Assembly (NCBI GenBank): GCA_937898415.1
Contig: CALDLA010000099.1
Coordinates: 1-64,000, forward strand
Direction: 5' to 3'
Length of the DNA: 64,000 bases
DNA from: an uncultured Prevotellaceae bacterium
Lineage (GTDB): Bacteria > Bacteroidota > Bacteroidia > Bacteroidales > Bacteroidaceae
The position numbers and the translations under genes were made by a program. Position 1 is the stretch's first letter. Each line of letters opens with the position of its first letter. Of this stretch, positions 24,801 through 27,389 are shown piece after piece. Below the pieces are notes generated by a model. It saw only the letters and a program-made list of their open reading frames with translations, had not been told where the DNA came from and ran no database searches.

Positions 24801-25548
24801 TGGACCAACGATTGTTGCTTCCGTCTATGGCGGCGCTCAGGATGGTCACGTACGCAGGGACACGAAGGTGACAGTGAATAGTGGTACCATTGGCCTTGAC
24901 TTCAAGGATAATAAGGGAACTCTCGAAACAGACGACCCTAACCACGACCAGTGGCTGGCTCGCGGTAATGTCTATGGCGGCGGCTCGGGTATCAGTGAGT
25001 ACACCTCTACATTAAAGTATAAGGATAAAACACCTGAAGCTGATATGGTGCCGACGACCGGCTATAGCAACACGGCCGGTTCCGTGTCGCGCTTCACCGA
25101 GGTGAACATTCTTGGCGGCACCATCCACCGTAATGTCTATGGCGGCGGCTCGCTCGCCAGCGTGGGACCGCTGAAGCTCGACCAGGACTATGAACCCTAT
25201 AAGAAGGACCTCACCAACACGGCCACACTCGGCAAGCAGTCGCAGTGTACCGTCAACATCGGCGGTGCGGGCAAAGTTACGATAGGTACGCCGGATGATT
25301 ATCAGGAGCACTATGGCGGCCATGTGTTTGGTGCCTGCCGCGGTGATTCAAGTCTGGATACCGACCAGTTCGGAGTCTCTGTCTGGACCCTGGTCTTTAT
25401 CAAGGACGGTGCCACTATCCTCGGCAATGTCTTCGGTGGCGGTGATAACGGTATGGTGAAGCAAGATTCCGAGGTCATCATTGGCGAGGCGAAAGCTGAA
25501 ACCACACCTGGACAAGGACAGGGACAAGAACCAGGACAAGGTGACTAA
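826..25548 (+). CDS. Giant exported protein with (V/I)(Y/F)GGG repeat array, about 8,240 aa
   Basis: One uninterrupted frame of 24.7 kb. ATG 826 is chosen because the frame upstream overlaps the preceding gene; ATGs at 838, 853 and 871 are possible. Residues 1-37 form a signal peptide (basic stretch, HTLLLLMMVMGAI core, cleavage near VWG-Q). About residues 40-250 have a lectin-like look. Residues 255-329 match a chitobiase C-terminal/Fn3-associated domain (YYTLDGTNPTT). Residues 330-1270 contain repeated modules of the form IYVTYDV. GLUG-like repeats follow at about 1285-1470, then an InlB-like module near 1610-1750. From about residue 2020 to 8205 there are roughly 120 units ending in VYGGG, VFGGG, FGAG or FGCN, averaging about 52 residues, compatible with a parallel beta-helix. 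The last 14 residues are a Gly/Gln/Pro tail. I see no T9SS C-terminal domain, LPXTG motif or C-terminal membrane anchor. No clear promoter consensus lies just upstream. A surface or secreted adhesin is an inference; the true function is unknown. Confidence 0.9.
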   Translation: MNRYMFDKTMTRNKRMTIWKHTLLLLMMVMGAIEVWGQAETDYSGMYYIRSESNQKNTDGDYYLCPTRGWYLYKAINNYENDTDDNDDNGMPFLTTYQCKDGTYELSKAVWIVKKHTTEDCYYIIQKRTGRYMVSNGKINGSSSARRMRVHLEEVADDNALTNLGDKALFQIIFHKKDGSTTKDHLDIIPCSSDGWNGDSEKRLVVNFKNFNILEASEDKPDGPNGTHGKGTGGIIGVYSTEANEQWALEDIPVPTPTITNDITSDIIEISCSEEDTKIYYTLDGTNPTTSSTLYTNAIPYDSNLGVVKAIAVRSVGSNTKLSSVAVLPINYTYYIVNMRNKVAITKTVKQLVGTPLSNDYNSIPADIRSSYISDEDVTFYSFDGTYNVGDNIPESVFEVADPINATPATGTNIYVRYTSTNLGNKYLHLQGARPLNLKDANGQYYKENNVGTVIIGELGEGEKITDNAFLWYISSSTSAGDPYDVLVKNSDKTKYLTPTPSLTATAYTYFITANSTGPDTDSNGEADYEDITLKSYADGTTLTVRVNEVEIPTSYHLIDKNKTDFSGPIESNSTSLDLPDSWKSPLVTKYHFWRESAFNITTTAGITKYELKKEKKNETGAVIEPAPTEIQSLTELENNEQIYVTYDVDPSFVFDTTDKDDVDGMQAYRLQFTGGESFNQENGKDAVMTKSQKAVFPYANGDACLYVYGQEQWDAQLSSGASTRTRWLWYVVSENSDPYHVYIMSYQGQASSHNYFRTYSVEYGGNTHIVTGVTTRNAAVGAEGANELPTEYMILKQRSNCKLVTVEGRHVVNSFEQYWKNNPTVLNLIDPKVTDTETYADDITLSSDQTADLPSNWHTYKAFANAAPWVGWKTDNTGTGKQYKQKSHWFQTIDMGSTGEFIFQPTTLQPQVILLDQHGWEIMRTPLTDTETLSKYNSPMVEKYHWYPTASKVPGYHKYTVSDPNIPIYKVSSYKDNSKHDPNWTIDSYTTFDSETLAANPYDKVDPLTPAPAAGYPKPEYNVQPASVKTDFYVTYTVKPEYAGAYAGAATVGETFPSKYVVKQGDGYAKNDNNTLASVETVDIENVQENMQWYLRPNFDIDKEMGYNYDVQKVDTRDEEGNALTSHIANEAETNADYVADGKAGFDPYNLQIQSASNTGRYFKTNSTGMKLTNGDWEGTTTALTLNAPDYQKKTAEGYDQTTLSITNTTFMVVGIDAYHMSLMPRYDHTKVVNALTGTQFTTPASATGYFSFEMLPTVVSSSNQIKGMYGYYELAEDFTIDTSVGTSTAPFKGIIDGQLHTSSGTVTNALVAYAEDAVIKNVIIGTANITSGTNVGAICNEAKGQTRIYNCGVNGGSVGGTNYVGGIVGLLDPVPDEQGVQNKDKGSRVINCYSYATITGGTTVGGVVGYNNYASTAADIRTMVMNCMFYGDITITGATTVSPVYGGQNIGNLQGGLNTFNYYAYDELKTKAVSKDKYNSALAVEKKFLNRFEFYRLLLNSNKKLAAFYASTSSSTVSPEEMAKWVLETADKSNSSPLPYPVLKPQGRYPSIINYDVDNATDLTESLVNGKPSEEDRNKGGKLGTLSVTISESNTTTGGQTKPTGATVETTSLTLTRTDKDFDRFNYNYDKVQLPYYNDVGTKNYTGNKVVTGWKITAITAVSDDPYTSDNYPTSGITDYPNHNYADRKSSNKDLYTVSGRVFSQGAYFDVPYGVTSITIEPYWGNAIYVADQYYDVVYKNDYTGKQGVSETGTQVGNNAKFNDQSIKTSISGLGSGTTVYDNAVVLVGNFHLDGVPSNGTTPFTMMSVDEDNDHEPDYSLIYHHKKRLNICPIRFDFLDVIGTAQAQKPNGASLICNFTICKTRGWFEVTNTALIYSSQFEYENLGNGDNNNNSGKLDGPLILLGGVFDQFVSTQSSKVNGKVYYIHVGGNVWIYEFGMGTHSDGSQSTPHVPVSVTGGEFPGFYLTGTYNANAAIREDNAECYISGGYFHEAAGASQEGIKGNVQWQIYNADIDNFFGGGTNDAKPVQGNVTVDIYNSHVGTYCGGPKFGNMQTDKKVTTNADGCTFGKFFGAGYGGLSYTRKKYYDETSYNWKTLQGYYTGDRGKYYNGTTTGSSQTSGKDYGKKGPGVATDFDYEFFVWSSGSTGARFFVKFASFSLATCNDVESKLKNCTVETDYYGGGSFGEVKGKATSELDGCTVHGNVFGGGYSAQLPTIQVRDAGFTKNPNFNSSSGMFEPGVFSGTTEYKWKHVNTLPSEGGAGFVTENSENYVITDVDLTALGKVGETDMTVKGNTVVEGKIFDTDGNGNIKKDELGNYIVKETSGGVFGGGDESAISYNATTGATGNTKVTIEKNDKNETPTINNVYGGGNTADVDGDTQVDMTGGTVSHDVFGGGKGESTVVSGDVKVNIGAKTGEAPNFTYTGTGTVSGNVYGGSAFGAVNAKKEEGNTVYSGTDEAPKVTTVNILKGTVSGSVYGGGLGDSDNQAKVFGDATVNIGASADAASPTVVGSVYGGSNVNGVSLSDVYVNIIRGNITGTVTEGVLTNGNVHGGGEGKLTLVKGNVTVNMGSKSAGENPVFTGAATVNGDIYGGSALGNTNAYRNAENTLTFSTDKTTTVNLYKGTVKRNVYGGGLGQKGEGAANIPAYVGGNVTVELNNGVPSTEKGCVVEGNIFGCNNENGSPKGTVNVHVYKTQNVDASKIAGTDEDADEDHQPKKLNRYDVAAVYGGGNEAAYDPTDADNGKTVVVIDGCDDTSIQYVYGGGNAAPVPATEVTINSAYEIYSLFGGGNGSDSNKPGADVGIINQAAYEADTNDPKTAGIYGTGLAKIKLIGGTIHYVYGGSNTRGNVRGGTTLERKDTNEDCELKVDEIYGAGQVAPMDGNVNIVLECMPEEFVDAVFGGAKNATINGNVSLTVTSGKFGRVFGGNNLGGSINGSITVNIREEGCQNLEIGELFGGGNQAPYSKYGCHEVNGQWVSYSQNEEGSHNIIFDEDEQYPYHVKVFVESCTSIGSIYGGGLGGPATVTGDTYVNINMMRGHVNEEIQPLGHIGQVFGGGKEAKVKGSTKIDIGTEIANEEYGAIITPTIGGVESEDYEKTKYLHWEEDRYIAISSSEAGVYGGGKNANVEGDATLSIGTKEQTDLSKGTQITGNIFGGGYGHTTHVTGSVSVKIGERTVSGSTVSYSGNAIITGNVYGGSAMGTVNSSDNTNCTENATTVVTMNYGDITGSIYGGGEGNSEHAADVYGPVTVTIWNGKVSGAVYGCNYTNGSPKSTVTVNINGTATPVESATYAIPAVYGGGNLAEYNGGQTLTVNMSGGYVNNVFGGGLGTTATVKGATDVEVSGGTVANDVYGGGSQANVTGAVTVSLNGGTVTRDVYGGGALAQTNTGYDASEHPTYTTSVTLVGSTVTGNLYGGGLGRLAAAGVAATPAVYTAVETGTTLTSGETYYTSNAGEGEFISNGTEVANGTNYFTLTPAVEGVDAVSAVEADVKGPVTVSITGGEVANVFGCNNINGAPKSKVEVNIGGGTVTNNVYGGGNQAAYMYTGAPLKVKVTGGTVNNDVFGGGLSAEVAGSIEVTVSGGKIIYDVYGGGALAETNTANWVKGDRTVYLQMTNTDISYPTYVEREIADGATIPANYYTKNNDNSYSPASGTAASGTKYYELVEGASVVGLYTKNSSNEYVAASGTAQTGTIYYERRDLSGDWNSAGHTQYTKVTLTGGVIGNVFGGGLGQQAVGTIGNPGYVPAVAANVYGDITVTVNKPEHISAIGGSGAAFTFKHEDVTVGGKTYYSVPLTGRVFGCNNLNGSPLGNVTVDIYSTRQIDAEGNIISGHGPNNVSGYDMQAVYGGGRQANYVPAENMKSAVNIYGCDETSISRVYGGGYSASVPSTNVTIWGSYDIQYAFGGGNGGLPIIKDGTWIVNNGADVNGAAKITCHGGKIGQVFGGSDFKGDCRSSNPTLAQQGSCPLKITKFYGAGSEATVNGNVNVVVAACSDENSMIEYVCGGSYKAFINGSVTLTITSGFFKNVYGGNDERGGIKGNITVNIEETDPCTKPIIIENLVGGGNNAAFPGTYENGTDIESGDANPHTITVNVKSATRIDNVYGGCFNAEAKANTEVNINMLQGDEAKGERRLLPNDYGTRASIPANITGVTTSYDPVKPAEGTSVVGYYTDASGTTPATGTADGNTTYYEKIVTGTIKAEIGTIGNVFGGGKQGKVTGNTTVNIGTESTVPIMKRENGVIVANIVNGQYTDIQWEDKTVLGAHIEGNVYGGGEEADVTGNTEVNIRAKKNGGVYKAVADTGEKVTIGGNVFGGGKGLADVFECDKAMVGIVNTNDGSIVDPDKGTKVRIGNGTINGSVYGGGEIARVEWHTTVTIGLAPESGKTSAPEIKGNVFGAGKGVITHGYSALVRGNSKVTVQKNAKVGTSVYGGGELASVGKYTIVNGMPTSLANNGSGYCTVEVKDDVVVGPDEAMLMTKAGGPDFKGNVFGAGKGALPLVYTYHTNDKSTMPRRMMSDYAGKSSNVWEWVDTEHKYIWEYYTTEEKYLKFIETLALATQTDVTIQDNVFIKGSVYGGSENGHVQHDTKVTIKDNCQIGCGQGTTSRHPDGVWAAGYTPTDANDLECAHWPYGQAAVAANKYVPYDKYADTPGYTSYASTTGDDGHTYYGNVFGGGSGKDPYKPGKWHFEAGSVGGDTEVDIQGGHILTNVYGGNEMTNVEGTCTVKMSGGTLGVPRTLKQIAEHPVTCYLFGAGKGDQRIFFNTKTNVKATDIQITGGWIYGSVFGGGEDGHVLEDVTMSISQAAGKTTKIGTWGTSYVDGNVFGGGRGFSGDAITAGSVGGNVDVNITGGTMLGSIYGGGRLASVGTFFSSPDDPIYGQLQEDDEPVYYTADDEEVKAGTKHVGDVKIPAIKHGHITVNISGGVIGNTAATGDGARYSGNVYGGCMGRITLLDNSINPIWPELAQAKFSTINISQPEGKTTHITRNVYGGGEFGVVRENAFVAIGGTRPSDATLTPSDDPTIDGYVFGGGHGSDDYQHPTTIEVHWGGTTRYFTYTPMQWAGCVGGNTTVTLVNGSVKRIYGGGELASVGVIDYSVEEKADGDFDYNNKKYSYTNIKKHDSQTTDGSTFYDFGLSWPYEFTYVPCNLENFVGGVATVNVNNGPVTEYVYGGGQGKVAFGTKDGTIDDITKQRYVEAFCANVREAHVTIGTAGGSSVTPTIGPGTATSAASVYGGGEDGHVYGDASVTIHDGTIGHSVFGGGKGTSTYSAKLLDPATSSEKTEAEEVRSWTAGKVYGNTSVTMNGGKVGWFIYGGGNVASVGKGNYAGGSDDYSTAGYGELPPKNGSANGPLWTNTDFTGSGKTNVTILGGRVGPDIENLPEGTALANADGIPYGSVFGGSRGTGAEESDNSPRYKYVPDYFLGYVNKTAINIGGYINNDETTTLATTSPTIYGSVYGGGQDGHVRNSTEVRIFKGSVAGQGTYDTAGRSGNVFGAGSGIGKYTTNSGSYCNKFSGSVSCTTLVEVSDGTIAGNVYGGGALASVGPPKITQDKYEQKTASEGHASHSLNRVNIKGGTITGSVYGASRGPADSFRTTAFPGGVSTAEGTAANVYNPTMFATSLWTEVNVTGGTIGNSVYGGGEMGQVKESTVVNLTGGDIAHDAFGGGKGTDLIAADIGGNTTVELNKGLTNSSVGCSVQRIFGCNDFKGTPKGHPLVHVYATRHKNQSTIGSKYKKFDKLSNYTIENYSSHTYEEKTLAGLASDVNINTTIAPYKDYTDILGSTSATEKAKKEALENLIGTIADKKYDVLAVYGGGNLAKYDPTDAYSADPLVKKAARTEVIIEGCNLTSIKQVYGGGNAAPVPATTLDINSAYEIHEAFGGGNGKDNYSVKEGTPATDVWYENPGANVGYDNYTHYHEDTDDPAGTNYGSGSLANPYRAIENRDATNKEYRQAYYMYGQGEAKTEVLGGRIHRVYGGSNEKGNISTLALSVYETSTDCPVVVDESTAAGKNADIDGTAEMSMNCIDYSAVTYGASEAADVNSDVVLNITNGHFGKIFGGNNKSGRIRGSITINIQESSCRPIVIDELYGGGYLAGYSIYGYYDTGNKDADNKPIYAIRDKAKFEADTTEVLKNVDKTNETAVKNALIEAGLWGYPKNNPRINVISATKIGTIYGGGYEALVVGSPYINVNMQNGVIPKEHVVTPPTGMNYGVGPHTKVATETEPAYTYKVKEHDTKGNAILEIGSIGSIYGGGNLADVNGNTNVEIGTGRWISTWDASGNPVWESTNADGDVFTYKEVSAAVTYTQEECNEYNVTLTGALHSTDELTAEDAAAYNAKLTGAIASGTKLSAEQATAVNTALGLTGEAAYATDGTAVLSAADAASYNATLTGAVATGGPLTADQANAYNATLTGARNTNDIKTQAEWQWYDASGEVTTAPSSSGRNAATITGNVFGGGKGETHDSGDGAFKCATAMIGADGDGLIDSNGGTTVTIGNGSVGGNVYGGGEIGRVEKNTVVTIGLKGNTTNELTIGGSVFGAGKGVATHGYSALVRGNSTVTIQGKAKVLGSVYGGGEIASVGRYNVNPSTGLPESLANEKSGNCTVIVQDDAEIGRDDMKMEKYDASNNPLAPDNTGHVFGAGQGATPYIDKDGNAWANPYRIKPDNSKQTFDSNTETAYLGYLESLGLATQTNVIITGNAFVKGDVFGGAENGFVQHDTHVTIEGNCQIGNGYAQMDENGTYLDELETPVTPIAMNRRYTAKEWEKGYLFVEGDTEVDATEASEAALRTAVGSNYKHSLPECASWKYKSPFAVYDKYANESGYDSKNGAVTASDGHTFFGNVFGGGSGYFPYAKGLWHFKAGNVGGNTLVEIKGGHILTNVYGGNEMTNVEGSCTVTMSGGTIGVPRTFGQIIAHPVSCHLYGAGMGDPRVFFNKQTNVKDAIVSVTGGTIYGTVFGGGEDGHVLRDVTMTIGELKTTGEGNEAVTTSSGPTIGTWGTSYVEGNVFGGGRGFRGDAYTAGNVAGCVTMTINGGTILGSVYGGGRLASVGYGLFAESETTGYGKMRADTDTEEGFSTTGFFTKGRGHIDITIKGGTIGNDIEYVIPSAADNTAAGISESDVAKWTDSDWTKWKNYKHIPYTEFVYDDALKLYRLSHTKGGNVYAGGMGRMYQLNGTTPITAVDWWKMGNVKSTKLTINKGATIKGNLYGGCELGMVQGTHTSADSKTVSTEIIINGGTVGTEIHGAVEVPAEQDSEPATTEDAIRYTFGSVFGGGYGSITEKLTHTPTSGSAYDTYPKYIAGRVKGSTEVTMTDGAVKASIYGGGEMAAVGESKVISEDEQVVRGETLTGTGGKAMDGNTYVTVSGGTIGIPKTTITTGKGLNIYYGGATMGNVYGGGSGYINTVRSGQIYGNTNVTISQAEGKTTNIYHNIYGGGAYGTVGDFTYVTTTEGGNKKVTNIGELHTDRKGTGTATITITGGEIGTDGHENGMIFGSSRGEVDEPGKRPDYLAWVNKTNVTIGTAPSAPGEEGSGEEGTGEESTGVTNDTPLIKGSVYGSGENGHTYENAVVNIHSGTIGNVSEYYKYRGNVYGGGCGTDTYTVTKDGKKFEYYNPWAGIVRKSTEINIDGGVITGCVYGAGAMAMVGTITNVADTAGVAKHDNEESSFALSWPYKFEFKSGTGKATINITGGHIGIKGTDGGDVYGSARGEAGNRYATAHFAYVKDTEVNISYPTPTSLSDLDDISKGCITGSVHGSGEDGYVYGDTHVTLNNGLIGHSLYGGGKGKGTYKVTLNKIGSTTETYEADIYSLIAGKVMGNTYVTMNDGIVGRNVYGGGNMASVGKGNYASGADDYFPDGYGETLNNATEDNDKILWDASKNDNSLAFMNSGITTVKVFGGQVGTISKTLKNNLPYGNVFGGSAGESAPFVPNLTDLYKYCPAYYSGYVNETDVTIGGYKCNTAYGDYNVGDCITDVQYNALASGKDNWEKVGPTIVASVYGGAQDGHVRRDTKVTVNSGTIGLDFKDNKGTLETDDPNHDQWLARGNVYGGGSGISEYTSTLKYKDKTPEADMVPTTGYSNTAGSVSRFTEVNILGGTIHRNVYGGGSLASVGPLKLDQDYEPYKKDLTNTATLGKQSQCTVNIGGAGKVTIGTPDDYQEHYGGHVFGACRGDSSLDTDQFGVSVWTLVFIKDGATILGNVFGGGDNGMVKQDSEVIIGEAKAETTPGQGQGQEPGQGD
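4681..5235 (+). repeat. GLUG-like repeat segment inside the giant protein
   Basis: The encoded segment shows GLUG-type units: an INCYSYATITGGTTVGG unit follows NYVGGIVGLL, and another follows with VVGYNNYAS. Such units occur in bacterial surface proteins such as IgA-protease-like and adhesin-like proteins. They sit between the N-terminal modules and the long GGG array, so the protein combines at least two different glycine-rich repeat types. Confidence 0.55.
8851..10059 (+). repeat. Super-repeat A, copy 1, in giant gene
   Basis: The block begins at the FGCNNENGSPKG motif. It runs through VYGGGNEAAYDPTDA, DGCDDTSIQYVYGGGNAA, INSAYEIYSLFGGGNG, GGTIHYVYGGSN and FGGNNLGGSINGSITVNI, and ends near KIDIGTE. 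The same order of motifs recurs in copies 2 and 3 at 12232 and 17938. The copies are clearly related at protein level but diverged, so the duplication is not recent. Confidence 0.85.
12232..13527 (+). repeat. Super-repeat A, copy 2, in giant gene
   Basis: Same motif order as copy 1: FGCNNLNGSPLG, VYGGGRQANYVPAEN, YGCDETSISRVYGGGYSA, IWGSYDIQYAFGGGNGG, GGKIGQVFGGSDFKG, YGGNDERGGIKGNITVNI and VNIGTES. It differs from copy 1 by carrying an inserted SGTTPATGTADGNTTYYE module near 13330-13420. Confidence 0.85.
13765..17937 (+). repeat. Super-repeat B, first copy, in giant gene
   Basis: The block follows super-repeat A copy 2. Landmarks in order: NVFGGGKG, GSVYGGGEIARVE, GVITHGYSALVRGNS, LALATQTDV, ENGHVQHDT, WHFEAGSVGG, GGHILTNVYGGNEMTNVEG, FGGGEDGHVLEDVTM, KIGTWGTSYVDGNVFGGG, LSWPYEFTY, NVASVGKGNYAGGSDDY, VYGGGQDGHVRNSTEV and GEMGQVKES. 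Every landmark has a counterpart, in the same order, in the copy starting at 20188. Confidence 0.85.
17938..19650 (+). repeat. Super-repeat A, copy 3, in giant gene
   Basis: Same motif order as copies 1 and 2: FGCNDFKGTPKG, VYGGGNLAKYDPTDA, EGCNLTSIKQVYGGGNAA, INSAYEIHEAFGGGNGK, GGRIHRVYGGSNEKG, FGGNNKSGRIRGSITINI and VEIGTG. It is the longest copy because of non-repeat insertions, including charged stretches near 18010-18240 and 19140-19310. Confidence 0.85.
19774..20121 (+). repeat. Five tandem YNxxLTGA helical repeats inserted in giant protein
   Basis: Five consecutive units of 22 residues (one is 28) follow the pattern YNATLTGA, a short Gly/Thr turn, then LTADQA. Examples are YNAKLTGAIASGTKLSAEQA and YNATLTGAVATGGPLTADQA. 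The composition (Ala, Leu, Glu, Asp) suggests helices, unlike the beta-rich GGG array on either side. The segment joins super-repeat A copy 3 to super-repeat B copy 2 and has no counterpart between the earlier A and B blocks. Confidence 0.75.
20188..25491 (+). repeat. Super-repeat B, second copy, in giant gene
   Basis: The copy is collinear with the block at 13765-17937 and reaches almost to the end of the protein. Landmarks: NVFGGGKGE, NVYGGGEIGRVE, GVATHGYSALVRGNS, LGLATQTNV, ENGFVQHDT, WHFKAGNVGG, GGHILTNVYGGNEMTNVEG, FGGGEDGHVLRDVTM, TIGTWGTSYVEGNVFGGG, LSWPYKFEF, NMASVGKGNYASGADDY, VYGGAQDGHVRRDTKV and DNGMVKQDS. It is about 1.1 kb longer than the first copy. Confidence 0.85.
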
Positions 25549-25583
25549 ATATAGGAGTCAAGAAAAGTTTTTTCGCGCAAGTA

Positions 25584-25615
25584 TTTCCTAATCTCAATAA
25601 TTCTTTGTAATTTTG
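25584..25615 (+). promoter_or_regulatory. Bacteroidetes-type promoter for the purC operon
   Basis: A TTTC element (3 of 4 matches to the -33 TTTG) at 25584-25587 is followed after 20 bp by TAATTTTG at 25608-25615, a full match to the -7 consensus TAnnTTTG. The purC ATG lies about 30 bp downstream of the expected start site. Confidence 0.65.
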
Positions 25616-25651
25616 CAACCAAATTGCAATTTTTACAAAGAATTATTGTTT

Positions 25652-26605
25652 ATGGCAAACGCATTAACACAAACAGAGTTCCACTTTGAGGGACAGAAGA
25701 GCGTGTACCACGGCAAGGTACGCGACGTGTATAACATTAATGACGACCTGATGGTCATGGTGGCCACAGACCGCATCTCGGCATTCGACGTAGTGCTGCC
25801 GAAGGGCATCCCCTTCAAGGGACAGGTGCTGAACCAGATTGCTGCGAAGTTCCTGGACGCCACGACGGACATCTGCCCTAACTGGAAGCTGGCCACGCCC
25901 GACCCGATGGTGACGGTGGGACTGAAGTGCGAGGGTTTTCGCGTAGAGATGATTATCCGCAGCATCCTGACCGGATCGGCCTGGCGTGAGTATAAGAACG
26001 GTTGCCGGGAACTGTGCGGCGTGAAGCTGCCTGACGGCATGAAGGAGAACGAGCGGTTCCCCGAGCCTATCATCACCCCGACGACGAAGGCTGACGAGGG
26101 ACACGACATGAACATCTCGAAGGAGGAAATCATAGCCCAGGGTCTGGTGTCGGCTGAGGACTACGCAATCATAGAAGACTACACGCGTAAGATATTTGCC
26201 CGTGGTCAGGAGATTGCCGCCAAGCGCGGACTCATCCTGGTTGACACGAAGTATGAGTTCGGCAAGCGCGACGGCAAGGTCTATCTCATCGACGAGATTC
26301 ACACCCCCGACAGCAGCCGCTACTTCTATGCCGACGGCTATGAGGAGAAGCTGGCCAAAGGAGAGCCTCAGAAGCAGCTCTCGAAGGAGTTTGTGCGCCA
26401 GTGGCTCATTGAGCACAACTTCATGAACGAGCCGGGACAGGTGATGCCCGAAATTACCGACGAGTATGCCGAGAGCGTCAGCGAACGCTATATCGAGCTG
26501 TATGAGCACATCGTCGGCGAGAAGTTTGACAAGGCTACGGAGAGTGGCGACATCGCTGCAAGGATAGAGCGCAACGTCAGCGAATGGCTGAAAAAAGCCC
26601 ATTAG
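25652..26605 (+). CDS. purC: Phosphoribosylaminoimidazole-succinocarboxamide synthase
   Basis: SAICAR synthase joins aspartate to CAIR using ATP in de novo purine synthesis (cytosol). The 317-residue product fits the longer bacterial and yeast-like class. The N-terminal ATP-grasp-like region shows the GKVRDVY motif and the DRISAFDVVLP motif. RSILTGSAWREY and the C-terminal DEIHTPDSSRYF motif are also typical. The start is the ATG at 25652, giving MANALTQTEF; the frame upstream runs only to a TTG inside the promoter. It is the first gene of an eight-gene run that also holds purM and pyrF. The stop codon lies within a 9-bp tandem repeat that fills the gap to menG. Identification is secure. Confidence 0.97.
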   Translation: MANALTQTEFHFEGQKSVYHGKVRDVYNINDDLMVMVATDRISAFDVVLPKGIPFKGQVLNQIAAKFLDATTDICPNWKLATPDPMVTVGLKCEGFRVEMIIRSILTGSAWREYKNGCRELCGVKLPDGMKENERFPEPIITPTTKADEGHDMNISKEEIIAQGLVSAEDYAIIEDYTRKIFARGQEIAAKRGLILVDTKYEFGKRDGKVYLIDEIHTPDSSRYFYADGYEEKLAKGEPQKQLSKEFVRQWLIEHNFMNEPGQVMPEITDEYAESVSERYIELYEHIVGEKFDKATESGDIAARIERNVSEWLKKAH

Positions 26606-26641
26606 TCCCATTAGCCTCATTAGTCCCATTAGCCCCATAGG
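26598..26641 (+). repeat. 9-bp tandem repeat (CCCATTAGN) between purC and menG
   Basis: Five head-to-tail units, CCCATTAGT, CCCATTAGC, CTCATTAGT, CCCATTAGC and a shortened CCCATAGG, fill the spacer. The first unit contains the purC stop codon TAG, and the array ends five bases before the menG ATG. The ribosome-binding region of menG is therefore repeat-derived. A related array (CCCATGAGN) lies in frame inside ileS at 39660-39704. Confidence 0.9.
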
Positions 26642-26645
26642 CCCC

Positions 26646-27380
26646 ATGGCTTACCAACAGGAACAGATAAAGCCCTACAACAACGGTGAGAAGGCTGCGC
26701 AGGTGGAGCAGATGTTCGACAACATCGCCCCTACCTATGACCGGCTGAACCACCGCCTGTCATGGGACATCGACCGCGGATGGCGACGCAAGGCCATTGG
26801 TCAGCTGGCGCCCTATCACCCCAAGCGGATGCTTGACATCGCGACAGGGACGGGCGACTTTGCCATCCTTGCGGCCCAGATGCTGAAACCCGAGCAGCTG
26901 ATAGGAGCTGACATCAGCGAGGGCATGATGCAGATAGGCCGTCAGAAGGTGGAGGCTGCGGGACTCAGCAGCATCATCTCGTTTGCCCATGAGGACTGTC
27001 TGAACCTGAGCTATGACACCGGAACCTTTGACGCCGTGACGGCGGCTTTCGGCATACGCAACTTTGCGGACCTTGACAAGGGACTGGGCGAGATGTGCCG
27101 CGTGCTGAAAAAGGGCGGGCACCTGAGCATCGTCGAACTGACGACACCTCCACGCTTTCCCATGAAGCAGCTGTTCAGGCTCTACTCCCACACGGTGCTG
27201 CCCGTCTATGGACGGCTCATCAGCAAGGACCAGAGTGCCTACTCGTATCTGACACAAACCATCGAAGCCTTCCCCCAGGGTGAGCGCATGACGGAGATAC
27301 TGAAGAAGGCCGGATTTGCGGAAGCAACGTTCAAACGGCTGACTTTCGGAATATGTACGATGTATTTTGCAACTAAATAA
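26646..27380 (+). CDS. menG: Demethylmenaquinone methyltransferase
   Basis: This SAM-dependent C-methyltransferase of the UbiE/MenG family makes the last step of menaquinone synthesis, methylating demethylmenaquinone at the membrane surface. The 244-residue length is normal. Family signatures are FDNIAPTYDRLNH (24-36), the SAM-binding LDIATGTGDF (63-72), the acidic GADIS loop, AAFGIRNF and the C-terminal GICTMYFATK. In a menaquinone-only anaerobe MenG is the better name than UbiE. The product would feed the Na+-NQR encoded at the other end of the window. It follows purC directly across a 9-bp repeat and precedes aroE by 9 bp, so it is almost certainly cotranscribed. Confidence 0.95.
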   Translation: MAYQQEQIKPYNNGEKAAQVEQMFDNIAPTYDRLNHRLSWDIDRGWRRKAIGQLAPYHPKRMLDIATGTGDFAILAAQMLKPEQLIGADISEGMMQIGRQKVEAAGLSSIISFAHEDCLNLSYDTGTFDAVTAAFGIRNFADLDKGLGEMCRVLKKGGHLSIVELTTPPRFPMKQLFRLYSHTVLPVYGRLISKDQSAYSYLTQTIEAFPQGERMTEILKKAGFAEATFKRLTFGICTMYFATK

Positions 27381-27389
27381 TAGAAGATT

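Noticed and set aside
25664..26647. Minus-strand open frame of about 327 codons opposite purC
   Set aside because: Its end coincides with the 9-bp repeat, and its product shows no domain; purC on the plus strand is certain.
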